Below, piece by piece: positions 14,857-22,443 of a stretch of 22,503 nt of DNA (position 1 is the first letter of the stretch; each line of letters begins with the position of its first letter). The stretch is from the NCBI GenBank assembly GCA_024275615.1, contig JAJRYU010000356.1:1-22503 (forward strand). Reading direction: 5' to 3'. The stretch comes from Planctomycetota bacterium (lineage in GTDB: Bacteria > Planctomycetota > GCA-002687715 > DRQF01). A model generated the notes under the pieces. The model did not search any database, was not told the DNA's origin, and saw nothing but the letters and a program-made list of their open reading frames with translations. The position numbers were made by a program, and so were the translations under genes.

Positions 14857-17697
14857 CTATTTTTCGTTCCGTTCGGCTTTTTTCAACAGGCTTTTGGCTT
14901 CAGCATCTTCAGGGCGCAACTCAAGGGCGCGAGTCAGATGATACGACGCATCGTCTAGTCTGTCGAGTTTCAAAAGTATGCGTGCCAGAGTCATTCGAGA
15001 ATCAAACTCAACCTTCGGCCCTGGCTTCAACGACAAGACAGAATTCAATTCCGTCATACATTCTGTCAACCGATTTTCTTGTAAAAAAATCTCGGCCAAT
15101 TTGAATCGCAACTTCGGATTAAACGTCTGGACGTCAAGACACTCTGCCAACACTCTGATCGCGTCCTTGTTGCGTTCCTTTTTGAGATAGAACTCTACCA
15201 GCTCGAGCCGTGGTTTCACCGCCACGTCAACGAGCCCACAGTACTTCTCTACCTCTTGCGCCCAAGCATCGAGATTGCCCTCTGCTTTGAAGCGCTCGGC
15301 CAACACAATATACGGACTGCGCTTAGGATCAATACTCCAAGGGTTCTGTTTCTCGGCTTTCTTCCAAAGCTGAAGTGCTTTTCCATCTTTGCCGTCTTTT
15401 TCGTACGCCAATGCAAGCCGCACCGTCATGTCGAAATCTTCGAAACCGCTCGCAGTCAATTCTTCATAAATATTTTTCGCTACGTCTCGACGTTTTCCAC
15501 GCCACGCTCGGTGTGCCAAGAGCAATTTGATTCGAGGATCATCGACTTTTTCATCAAGAAGAGGTTTCAGGGCGGCATCCGTATCGATGAAGGAACCGGC
15601 GCGAAAATGGCCCCAGGCTACCTTGATGCGATTCTCTACGACATTCTTGCCATCGACGATCTCTGCTTCACAGCGACGAATTGTATCGGCGTCATATCTC
15701 GGCATCCGCTTGAGAGGCTTCAACATGTTTTCCACAAAACGAAGAAACTTCTGGTCGAATTCATGTGGAGAAATATGGAGTGCTTTGGGGATAACTTCTT
15801 GCGTAAGTTTGTCCTCACCGTAGAGAGTTAGCATTGATCGAAGCGCTTCGATGCCCCAAGTCTCTTCAATGAATTGAGAAGCCAGTCCCCCTTGGTAGTA
15901 AGCGAAGATAATTCTTGGCCCGTAGAATGCGGTATCAAAATCCAAGACGGGGAGAATTTTTCCATTGTGGTAGGCGTCATGGAGCTGGATTTCCATATTT
16001 CTTCCCCACGATGGATTCCGACGCACTTCTTCCCAGGTGGACAAACCCTCAGTCAGCCATCTGGGTACACGACCCCGGGATGCTTGCAAGGTGAACACGT
16101 GAGCTAACTCATGATGCGCCGTAGAAGCCCAGTTGACAGGTCTCTGGGTCTTGCGGGGAATGAACATCATCACGGTGGGACCGAAACAAACACCCACGGC
16201 CCCCAAGCCTGATGTTCCCATCGTGCGAACTGAGAAGTCTGTATGCCTGCGAAAAGCGTCGACAATGACGGGGACGCGAGGCTCGAAACCGTAACGTTCG
16301 ACAAATTCATCCCAAGATCGCTCGAAAAAACTGGGGACGATGTTCTTAAGGAGAGCTGCATCATCCTTGTGGAGTTTGATGACGAAGTGCTTAGACTTCT
16401 CCGTGACGTACTTCTCTTCAAGCAACTTCATCACATCCATCATGTTGGCTCGCCACACTCGGTTGTAGGTTGCCAAGTCGTAAGCCACCTTCAGTGCGGC
16501 AATACCCTCTTTCTCATCACCGACATAGAGAGAATAGCGGGCCAGGTCATCCCACAAGTTCGGATCTTTGGCATCCACGGTGACGGCTTTCTTCATCATT
16601 GCTTGGGACTCATCCCAACGCCGTCGTTCTGACAACCCAGTAGCCACGATCCGGTAAAGACCACCAAAAGTGGGGTCCAAAGAAAGCACCTTACGTTCCA
16701 GTTTTTTCCACCCTTCGCTATCGTGGGTGACAAACTTAAGCGCTCCTAGCCCCGAGAGTGCCAGGAGATGATTGGGATTGGTGTCGATCGCCTTTTCGAA
16801 TGTTTTTTTGGACTGCATCCACTTGGCGTCTGAGAGTTGACGCATGCCGAGATGATAGAGGGCATCAGGGTGGCGCGGATTGATGCTCAAGATCGTCTTG
16901 ACCAATTTGCGCTTTTCGCCTTCTGCTTGCCCAAGACGCAAGTCGCAGGACAAAATCTGACCAGCAAGAAAACGGAGCCATCTTGGGCGCAGCTTCAAAG
17001 CGTCCTTGAGTTCACGATTCATGTCGGTGGGACGCACCTTGAGAGTCCCATATACCAGAGCCAACTGATAGTAAGCTTCCAAGTACTTCTTGTCGGCCTT
17101 CTGGGCACTGGCGAGAGCTTCTTCGGCTGCTTGGCCACCGTGTGAATAGAAACGATAGGCGCGGCCTAATCCAGTGAGATCGGACGCTTCGCGAATGATC
17201 GTCTTCCGCGCACGTTCAATGAGCCCATCAAAAATCTCCTTGGCTTGCTTATCGCGACCGTGGTCAAGATGTATTTGGCCGAGCAGCGACTTGATCTCGA
17301 AATCAAAGTTGTCGCGCCGTGACAGGAATTCTTCGATGGATCGGAGGGCCTCGTCGTCCTGTCCGACGGCACGCAAATAGGTCATTCGGTGAAGAAACCA
17401 GGTGCGGTCACGAGGTTGTTTCTTGACCATTGTAGCAGTCAGTTTCCCCAATTCTTCATAACGGCCGCAACCGAGAAGTGAAAGAAAGTATGCCTCAAAG
17501 GTCTCTGGATCGTCCTTTTCTACAGCAACGATCTTGGCGTAATAGTTGGCAGCCCGACGCCACTGGCCACGACTGGCGAATTTCTCGGCACGCCCATACC
17601 AATTGTCTACATCGTCTTCAGTTTGGGCGAGAACAAGAACGGATATTTGACACAGGAAGAGAACTAAGAGGAACGTTCGAATTGGCAGTCGGGACAA
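14857..17697 (-). CDS. Exported TPR protein with MA-like zinc metallopeptidase (HEXXH) domain
   Basis: A 946-residue protein. A signal peptide (about 1-24, ending VLAQ) is followed by TPR-type repeats (about 30-425). A gluzincin-like peptidase domain (about 430-660) has HHELAH (528-533: H529, E530, H533) and WLTEGLSTWEE, with E550 as the likely third zinc ligand. More TPR-like repeats (about 690-946) end in LTRALELRPEDAEAKSLLKKAE. This order resembles the peptidase-MA-like TPR proteins of planctomycetes. It should act in the periplasm or on the surface, possibly on cell-envelope protein. The start is a TTG at 17697 with AAGGAG seven bases upstream; the first internal Met is at residue 90, which would lose the signal peptide. 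It heads the dnaA cluster. Confidence 0.88.
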   Translation of the reverse strand: MSRLPIRTFLLVLFLCQISVLVLAQTEDDVDNWYGRAEKFASRGQWRRAANYYAKIVAVEKDDPETFEAYFLSLLGCGRYEELGKLTATMVKKQPRDRTWFLHRMTYLRAVGQDDEALRSIEEFLSRRDNFDFEIKSLLGQIHLDHGRDKQAKEIFDGLIERARKTIIREASDLTGLGRAYRFYSHGGQAAEEALASAQKADKKYLEAYYQLALVYGTLKVRPTDMNRELKDALKLRPRWLRFLAGQILSCDLRLGQAEGEKRKLVKTILSINPRHPDALYHLGMRQLSDAKWMQSKKTFEKAIDTNPNHLLALSGLGALKFVTHDSEGWKKLERKVLSLDPTFGGLYRIVATGLSERRRWDESQAMMKKAVTVDAKDPNLWDDLARYSLYVGDEKEGIAALKVAYDLATYNRVWRANMMDVMKLLEEKYVTEKSKHFVIKLHKDDAALLKNIVPSFFERSWDEFVERYGFEPRVPVIVDAFRRHTDFSVRTMGTSGLGAVGVCFGPTVMMFIPRKTQRPVNWASTAHHELAHVFTLQASRGRVPRWLTEGLSTWEEVRRNPSWGRNMEIQLHDAYHNGKILPVLDFDTAFYGPRIIFAYYQGGLASQFIEETWGIEALRSMLTLYGEDKLTQEVIPKALHISPHEFDQKFLRFVENMLKPLKRMPRYDADTIRRCEAEIVDGKNVVENRIKVAWGHFRAGSFIDTDAALKPLLDEKVDDPRIKLLLAHRAWRGKRRDVAKNIYEELTASGFEDFDMTVRLALAYEKDGKDGKALQLWKKAEKQNPWSIDPKRSPYIVLAERFKAEGNLDAWAQEVEKYCGLVDVAVKPRLELVEFYLKKERNKDAIRVLAECLDVQTFNPKLRFKLAEIFLQENRLTECMTELNSVLSLKPGPKVEFDSRMTLARILLKLDRLDDASYHLTRALELRPEDAEAKSLLKKAERNEK

Positions 17698-17704
17698 GAG
17701 AATT

Positions 17705-17710
17705 CTCCTT
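17705..17710 (-). promoter_or_regulatory. Ribosome binding site deciding a TTG start
   Basis: AAGGAG on the minus strand, seven bases before the TTG at 17697. There is no ATG or GTG near it, and the signal peptide starts at this TTG, so the site fixes the start of the TPR/peptidase gene. Confidence 0.75.
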
Positions 17711-17727
17711 GGGTTGGCTCCCTAGAC

Positions 17728-17755
17728 AGTACAGATCCATCGGAGAAATCGTCAA
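17728..17755 (-). promoter_or_regulatory. Candidate sigma-70-type promoter for the TPR/dnaA/holB cluster
   Basis: On the minus strand TTGACG (17755-17750, 5/6 to TTGACA) and TGTACT (17733-17728, 4/6 to TATAAT) are separated by 16 bases. Transcription would start near 17721, giving a leader of about 24 bases that contains the AAGGAG site. The consensus is taken from E. coli, so this is tentative. Confidence 0.4.
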
Positions 17756-17836
17756 GAAAGACCCGGACTTGAGATGAAATAATCGCGACTTCAATGCCGC
17801 GAGAGGCGAGGAAAAACACCCGAATCTGACTTGTGA

Positions 17837-18823
17837 TTAGTCGGCATACTCGCAGCGAAGCTCTTTCAGGGCTTCAATCGCCATGGTACGAAGATCGGGT
17901 GGCCCGACGACAACGAGATCCGGGCCGTTCTTGATTGCCCACTGGACGACAGCGTGAGGCCTGGAGGTCGGCAACTTGATGGCTAAGACGTCGTTTTTTT
18001 GCCAATGCCATTGGCGTTGGTCAAGAGACTCAGACAAATAGCGCCCCGTGGCTCCTCTCGCTTCGAGGAGAATCTCGAATTCGTCATCCTCCCGTGGCCG
18101 GCACAACCCGTCTCGTGCGTGTTCCTCAACACTGAAACCAGGTTGCATCGCAAAATACTCCGTGAGCATGTGAATGGCATTGATTCGGTCCAAGCGGAAG
18201 GAACAAATGCGGCCGCGATTCTCGTCAAAACAAGGAATATAGGTCACGCCGTCCTTCACAAGAATACCATGGGGATGAACGACACGCTTTTTCATCCTCT
18301 TGTCACCAAAAGAAAGGTATTCGATTTCAACTTTTCGTTTGCGATTGATGGCGTTTCGAATGTCCTCAAGAAGAGGTGAGCCACGGTCAGGATGATCGCT
18401 CAGGCTTACTCTTTCAGATTGCTCCAAGAAGATTCTTTGAGCCTCAGGCAAGGCACGTTCAATCTTGCGTCGCAATTCGCTCAGGCGAGTTCTGACAGCC
18501 TCGTCGTGCTCTCCCGGCCTGGCCGCAGCAGTCAACGCCAAATGGAGGGCTGTGACCTCGATCGGCAAGAGAGTTACTGGGCGTCGAAAATGATCAGCGA
18601 ACTCCACATAGACGTGGTCGCCGTCCAACCACATGTTGACGTAGTCGTGTGGCATATAAGGAGGGGAGCCGCAGAGCATGAGGGTCGGAACTAGTTGGTC
18701 GGATATTTTCTTGGCATCAAGACCTGTCCGACTGGCGAGTTCGGAAAGGGTGATCCCCTGGTTTTCTCGAACAATGGGCAGGATGTCCAAACACTGAAGA
18801 ACTGTCTCAAGGGAAAGATTCAT
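17837..18823 (-). CDS. WYL-domain transcriptional regulator, PafC-like
   Basis: A 328-residue regulator: N-terminal winged-HTH-like region (about 1-55, SLETVLQCLDILPIV and ITLSELASRTGL), a linker, then a WYL-type domain (about 150-235) and a C-terminal WCX-like extension. The WYL signature is degenerate (VTYIPCF at 193-199), but the paired FRLDRI motif (209-214) is intact. The frame is open to 18937; the ATG at 18823 is chosen because AGAGGAGG lies seven bases upstream and the start overlaps the previous gene's stop by 4 bases (ATGA). PafB/PafC-type tandem WYL pairs are known from actinobacteria as DNA-damage-response activators sensing single-stranded nucleic acid. The same role here is only an analogy. 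Confidence 0.85.
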   Translation of the reverse strand: MNLSLETVLQCLDILPIVRENQGITLSELASRTGLDAKKISDQLVPTLMLCGSPPYMPHDYVNMWLDGDHVYVEFADHFRRPVTLLPIEVTALHLALTAAARPGEHDEAVRTRLSELRRKIERALPEAQRIFLEQSERVSLSDHPDRGSPLLEDIRNAINRKRKVEIEYLSFGDKRMKKRVVHPHGILVKDGVTYIPCFDENRGRICSFRLDRINAIHMLTEYFAMQPGFSVEEHARDGLCRPREDDEFEILLEARGATGRYLSESLDQRQWHWQKNDVLAIKLPTSRPHAVVQWAIKNGPDLVVVGPPDLRTMAIEALKELRCEYAD

Positions 18824-19890
18824 CGGCTCCCCTCCTCTTGATAGCCGCTCAAGAATTCGCTGATCCTCGCCTTTGCACTTGCACGCAATTCCACGGGTTC
18901 GAGAATCTTGACGTCGCGACCTAGGGAAAGAATCCAATCCAACATTCGCTGGGGACTTTTCACCGAAAACCTCAGCACCACTCTCTTGGCTTGCGCCAAT
19001 ACTTCAGGATCCAAGGTCTTGTCGTTTTTGTCGACAAGATCGAAGTTCAAAGTCGCTTCATGGCGCAATTGGAGGGCAATGTCCCGGGGCAATTCAAGCT
19101 TGACCACCACGGAATCCTGGTCACCGTAGTCCCAGGGCCGACGATTCAGGTGATCGTCAACCTTGAAACCCTCCGGAATATCAAACTCCGGCCCGGCGTC
19201 GGATGCTCCAGTCAGGGCAGCGTTGCCGGCAATTCGAGCTAACTTGAACATGCGTGTATCTTTGCGCGTATGGCAAAAACCAACCAAATACCATTCGCCT
19301 TCTGACAATCCCAAACCAAAGGGGTTCACTCGCCTTCGTGCGGGCAAATCGTCACGCCGCCCAACATAGTCGAAACGAATCGTTCTTCTGCCGTAAATTG
19401 AAGCGCAAATGACTTGGAGATTTTCCGTGGCTTTTTCATGACCGCGGCCAACTTGAAGAAAAGATGCCGATTCCGCTGGCAAGTTGCCAATGCTAGGCGT
19501 GTCGATAGCCAATTTGCGCAAGGCGGAGCTGAAAGCTTCTCGCATCACCGGACTGACGAGAGCAAAAGCACCCCAACGCCCGGCCATCGCCAAGAGAATG
19601 GCGTCTCCGGTATCGAGTTCTACGTCGCGAAGGAAGAACTTTTCGCGAGGAATGATGTAGCCAGATGTGTCCTGATCACCGCTATCGATGTATTCGACCG
19701 GTATCCCCATGTTACGGAGCTCAGCCTTATCTCGGTCGAATCGCTTCTCGATCGAGTCAATGCGCGCTTCATCGTCATAGCCAACAACGTGACCAGCGAT
19801 TTGCGTAAACGGGACCGGACGCGGTGTCCTGAGCATGAAAGAAATCAAGTTCAGTAGCCGTTCGGTTTTGGAGATCTTTACTCGTTCCAT
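18820..19890 (-). CDS. WYL-domain transcriptional regulator, PafB-like
   Basis: A 356-residue regulator. The N-terminal winged HTH (about 7-85, KTERLLNLISFMLRTPRPV and SIEKRFDRDKAELRNMGIPVEY) is the usual PafB/YobV opening. The WYL domain (about 155-235) has an intact EWYLVGF (199-205) and FKLARI (215-220), and a C-terminal WCX domain follows (about 265-350). I chose the ATG at 19890 because the conserved HTH begins just after it. A longer frame starts at an ATG at 19968 that overlaps the MATE stop by 4 bases and could be the real, coupled start (382 residues). Neither has a strong SD. It forms a coupled pair with the next WYL gene, so the two may work as a heterodimer. Confidence 0.86.
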   Translation of the reverse strand: MERVKISKTERLLNLISFMLRTPRPVPFTQIAGHVVGYDDEARIDSIEKRFDRDKAELRNMGIPVEYIDSGDQDTSGYIIPREKFFLRDVELDTGDAILLAMAGRWGAFALVSPVMREAFSSALRKLAIDTPSIGNLPAESASFLQVGRGHEKATENLQVICASIYGRRTIRFDYVGRRDDLPARRRVNPFGLGLSEGEWYLVGFCHTRKDTRMFKLARIAGNAALTGASDAGPEFDIPEGFKVDDHLNRRPWDYGDQDSVVVKLELPRDIALQLRHEATLNFDLVDKNDKTLDPEVLAQAKRVVLRFSVKSPQRMLDWILSLGRDVKILEPVELRASAKARISEFLSGYQEEGSR

Positions 19891-19964
19891 GGGGACACCA
19901 GTTTTACGCCTGATGGTCACGAACCTCAAGACATCCGTGCGAAGCAAAACTTCGCAGCGACAGA

Positions 19965-21362
19965 TCATGGTACAGGTTCACAGGTTGCCGCTTCTTTTTG
20001 TTTTTCCTTGAGAAAACGCTTGCGAAACAAGAGCAGATAGAGTGGAGCAGAAATAAGGTGTATGGACATGACCACCCACCACACTCGACTTGCGTTTTCT
20101 CCACCAAAGACAGCCACAGACGACAGGGGTAGGGAAAGTGCGAGGTAGAGCCCCGTATCCAACAATACCGCCGCCCAAACGGACTTCAGAGCAACCAGTG
20201 TCTGAGACAGCACAATTGCAACAATGAGGCCAGGATGGCCCCAAACAATGATCCTCAGGTAGTCCACACCGTAGCGCACGGATTCGCCCGTGGCTTGAGG
20301 AGCCACAAATCTCAATATTTCATGCGGCCAGCAGAAAAGAACTGCTGATACCGCCAATCCACTTGCCAAAGCAGCCGTGACCGCCGCCAGGGCACCGTTT
20401 CTCGCCCGGCCATATTGACCAGCCCCAAGGTTCTGGCCGACATAGGCCGCTGCGGCGGTACCCCAGCCCAAGGAGGCAAACAACAGAACCATTTCCAAGC
20501 GAATTCCGACTCCCACCCCATCCAACAGGTCACGAGCCCCTAAACTCCCTTGTATTTGGTCGGGCAATGCGCTGGCGGCGATGACGATGAGGCCATAAAT
20601 GGAAGCAACCCGAACAATCATCTGCATAGAATGGGTACAGCCGGACTTTAGGATCTTGGCACAAAGCTGGGGATTTCCGCCCCTCTTGGGCCATGATCTT
20701 CTCCTTTTCTTCAAGATTCGCCCCAGAAACAAAGCGCCCAAGAGCCGAGAAAAAACTGTGGCCCAAGCAGCTCCGACAACACCCAATTGTGGAAAACCCC
20801 AAATCCCGAAAACCAAAACGACATCAAGTCCCAGATTCAGAATATTCGCCCCTACCAGAGCGATCATAGGGTGCATCGAGTTGCCAACCGCGCGGAGCAA
20901 GGCACTTTGGAGCAACAAGAAGAACATCGTGCCCGAACCGAGAGATAGAATAATCAAGTAGACGTAGCTGGAGGATTCCGTCTGCTCATCGACGCCAAAG
21001 GCATCCACCACAGGTCCGGCAGCGATCGCGAAGACAAGGCCAACGCCCACGCTCATCTTCCAAGTCAGCGAAGAGGCCGTCGCGTCTAGAACGGACAGGG
21101 CAGCAATATCACCGGCACCTGCCCTGCGGGCTGCCTTTGCAGCTATGACATTGGCCACGCCATTGAACGCCAGCATTGCCACCATGTTGATGATACCGCC
21201 AATGGTGACCGCAGCGACGGCGCCAGGTCCCAAACGGCCAACAATAATGAGATCAACACAATTGAAAAGACCGTGAAATGCCATGGCACCGGCCAAAGGC
21301 CATGCAAACATGAGAAATGTTGGGAAGGCTGGACCGCGGGTTAAAGGAGCATCTTCCACCAT
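19965..21362 (-). CDS. MATE family multidrug/metabolite efflux transporter
   Basis: A 465-residue membrane protein with about 12 hydrophobic segments in two halves. The first half has FAWPLAGAMAFHGLFNCVDLIIVGRLGPGAVAAVTIG and the second LLFASLGWGTAAAAYVGQNLGAGQYGRA, the paired helix 1/7 patterns of MATE exporters, which use H+ or Na+ gradients to expel cationic or other small compounds. The GQNLGAG motif is strongly family-typical. The C-terminus is short and charged (FRKRFLKEKQKE). The ATG at 21362 lies 16 bases after the response regulator stop, and its own stop overlaps a possible upstream start of the WYL gene. The substrate is not predictable. The neighbouring regulators suggest induced expression. 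Confidence 0.92.
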   Translation of the reverse strand: MVEDAPLTRGPAFPTFLMFAWPLAGAMAFHGLFNCVDLIIVGRLGPGAVAAVTIGGIINMVAMLAFNGVANVIAAKAARRAGAGDIAALSVLDATASSLTWKMSVGVGLVFAIAAGPVVDAFGVDEQTESSSYVYLIILSLGSGTMFFLLLQSALLRAVGNSMHPMIALVGANILNLGLDVVLVFGIWGFPQLGVVGAAWATVFSRLLGALFLGRILKKRRRSWPKRGGNPQLCAKILKSGCTHSMQMIVRVASIYGLIVIAASALPDQIQGSLGARDLLDGVGVGIRLEMVLLFASLGWGTAAAAYVGQNLGAGQYGRARNGALAAVTAALASGLAVSAVLFCWPHEILRFVAPQATGESVRYGVDYLRIIVWGHPGLIVAIVLSQTLVALKSVWAAVLLDTGLYLALSLPLSSVAVFGGENASRVWWVVMSIHLISAPLYLLLFRKRFLKEKQKEAATCEPVP

Positions 21363-21378
21363 GGCAGAAGAAGCCAGC

Positions 21379-21984
21379 TTACAAGCGCATCAGGGGAGCA
21401 ACTTGCTTGATCGCCAACCGCACGTGGTCGAAATCGAGAGGTTTACGCCAGACCGTTGTACCTTGAGCTTCCAACTGAGCGATTTCCGTATCATTGAGGA
21501 AGCCGGTCATGACATAGATACGCGTGTTCGCAAGAACATCATCCTTGGTCAAAGTTTCAATCACCTGGCCAGCATTGATATCGCCAAGGTTGTAGTCAAG
21601 TATCAAGATCTGCGGGCGGAGTTTTGCCGTCTCAAAACCGGCACTGTAACCGTTTGAAGCGGTGGAGAGTTCCACCTCAGGCATCGACGCCAGTTGGTCT
21701 TCAAAGAGCCGCAAGATGTTCGGATCATCGTCAGCCACGAGAACCCTGATACCGTCATCAAAGATAGCCGGGTCGTAGGGATAGTCATGGGTCTGCAAGA
21801 ACTTCAACAAGTTGGCTCGAGGGATGCGACGGTCCTTGGAGGCCGGGATCTTGTAGCCTTCCAACTTCCCGGCTTCATACCACTTGATCACGGTGCGAAT
21901 CGTCACTTTGCAGATCTTGGCAACCTGTCCGGTGGTAAAGACATCTTTCCCGGTCACCCCGTTGTTTTTTCGAGTGTTTTCCAC
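21379..21984 (-). CDS. Response regulator with N-terminal excisionase-like HTH (HTH-REC)
   Basis: A 201-residue regulator with reversed order: DNA-binding domain first, receiver second. Residues 14-66 form a MerR/excisionase-like HTH (VFTTGQVAKICKVTIRTVIKWYEAGKLEGYKIPASKDRRIPRANLLKFL), very close to the HTH repeatedly seen in planctomycete HTH-REC proteins. The receiver (79-200) has the acidic pocket D85-D87, phospho-acceptor D130 (ILILDYN), T160 (VMTGF) and K181 (WRKPLD), so it should be phosphorylatable. No histidine kinase is adjacent. The frame is open to a TTG at 22056; I chose the GTG at 21984, with AAGAGG upstream at loose spacing, because homologous sequence starts soon after. The start is uncertain. 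Confidence 0.85.
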   Translation of the reverse strand: MENTRKNNGVTGKDVFTTGQVAKICKVTIRTVIKWYEAGKLEGYKIPASKDRRIPRANLLKFLQTHDYPYDPAIFDDGIRVLVADDDPNILRLFEDQLASMPEVELSTASNGYSAGFETAKLRPQILILDYNLGDINAGQVIETLTKDDVLANTRIYVMTGFLNDTEIAQLEAQGTTVWRKPLDFDHVRLAIKQVAPLMRL

Positions 21985-22103
21985 GTCCGCAATTGTCCTC
22001 TTAAAGCACACGATTTGTCGAAGTAGCACCAAATCGATTCTGTAACAGCCATACAATTAATAAGATTTGCACAGATTGTCCAGCAGGCAATATTTCCTTA
22101 GCC

Positions 22104-22131
22104 AAAAACTGGCAGGCGGCCTGAGGGCCAG
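22104..22131 (-). terminator. Terminator-like hairpin on the minus strand, upstream of the response regulator
   Basis: On the minus strand CTGGC (22131-22127) pairs with GCCAG (22113-22109), and the intervening 13 bases are GC-rich with partial pairing. TTTTT follows at 22108-22104. It would stop leftward transcription entering from the right, or act as an attenuator about 120 bases before the response regulator start. Confidence 0.45.
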
Positions 22132-22159
22132 TGGGAATTCATAGACGGACTTAGCCATC

Positions 22160-22181
22160 CTGCACCTGAAATGCAGTTTTT
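22160..22181 (+). terminator. Terminator-like hairpin on the plus strand
   Basis: CTGCA (22160-22164) pairs with TGCAG (22172-22176) around a 7-base loop and is followed directly by TTTTT (22177-22181). The stem is short, and no plus-strand gene is visible upstream, so its purpose is unclear; it could insulate the tRNA gene. Confidence 0.4.
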
Positions 22182-22286
22182 CTCACGGATTCGCCGAAAT
22201 CGCCTTGCCTTTGAACCCCAAAATAGCGTCTTCGGTCGGCCCAAGCAACGCCTGGCAAGCTATTTACAACAAATACCGACAATCAC

Positions 22287-22315
22287 TTGATGGCAGCCGA
22301 CTCTCCGAACAGAAT
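22287..22315 (+). promoter_or_regulatory. Candidate promoter of tRNA-Val
   Basis: TTGATG (22287-22292) and CAGAAT (22310-22315) are separated by 17 bases, and the expected start near 22322 lies just before the mature tRNA 5' end at 22330. Each hexamer matches the E. coli consensus at four of six positions. Confidence 0.4.
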
Positions 22316-22329
22316 GCGCCGACCCGAAA

Positions 22330-22403
22330 GGGCGTATAGCTCAGTTGGTTAGAGCGCTACGTTGACATCGTAGAGGTCCCCGGTTCGAATCCAGGTACGC
22401 CCA
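22330..22403 (+). tRNA. tRNA-Val (anticodon GAC)
   Basis: A 74-base cloverleaf. The acceptor GGGCGTA/TACGCCC is perfect, with discriminator A at 22403. The D stem is GCTC/GAGC and the anticodon stem is CTACG/CGTAG around TTGACAT, giving anticodon GAC at 22364-22366, which reads GUC/GUU valine codons. The T loop is TTCGAAT. The T stem CCCGG/CCAGG has one C-A mismatch (22381 opposite 22393). CCA is not encoded (ACT follows), so it must be added by the CCA-adding enzyme. Confidence 0.95.
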
Positions 22404-22411
22404 CTCACAAA

Positions 22412-22443
22412 GCCCTGCCCCACCAACAATTGTGGCGCAGGGC
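22412..22443 (+). terminator. Hairpin after tRNA-Val, probable terminator
   Basis: GCCCTGC (22412-22418) pairs perfectly with GCAGGGC (22437-22443), with an inner CCAC/GTGG extension across one mismatch, nine bases after the tRNA. It is followed by AATTTC, a weak T-tract. Its position suits a tRNA transcript end. Confidence 0.5.

Larger units (their letters stand above)
21985..22329. other. Leader/intergenic region between the response regulator and tRNA-Val
   Basis: About 345 bases without a supported protein gene. The left part (to about 22056) could still be coding if the response regulator starts earlier. The middle holds two terminator-like hairpins facing opposite ways, and the right part holds a candidate tRNA promoter; these are listed separately. 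A small RNA is possible but not shown. Confidence 0.5.

Noticed and set aside
14386..14958. 190-codon plus-strand open frame across dnaA
   Set aside because: Antisense to dnaA and the TPR gene; no motif or ribosome binding site.
15256..15831. 191-codon plus-strand open frame
   Set aside because: Antisense shadow of the TPR/peptidase gene.
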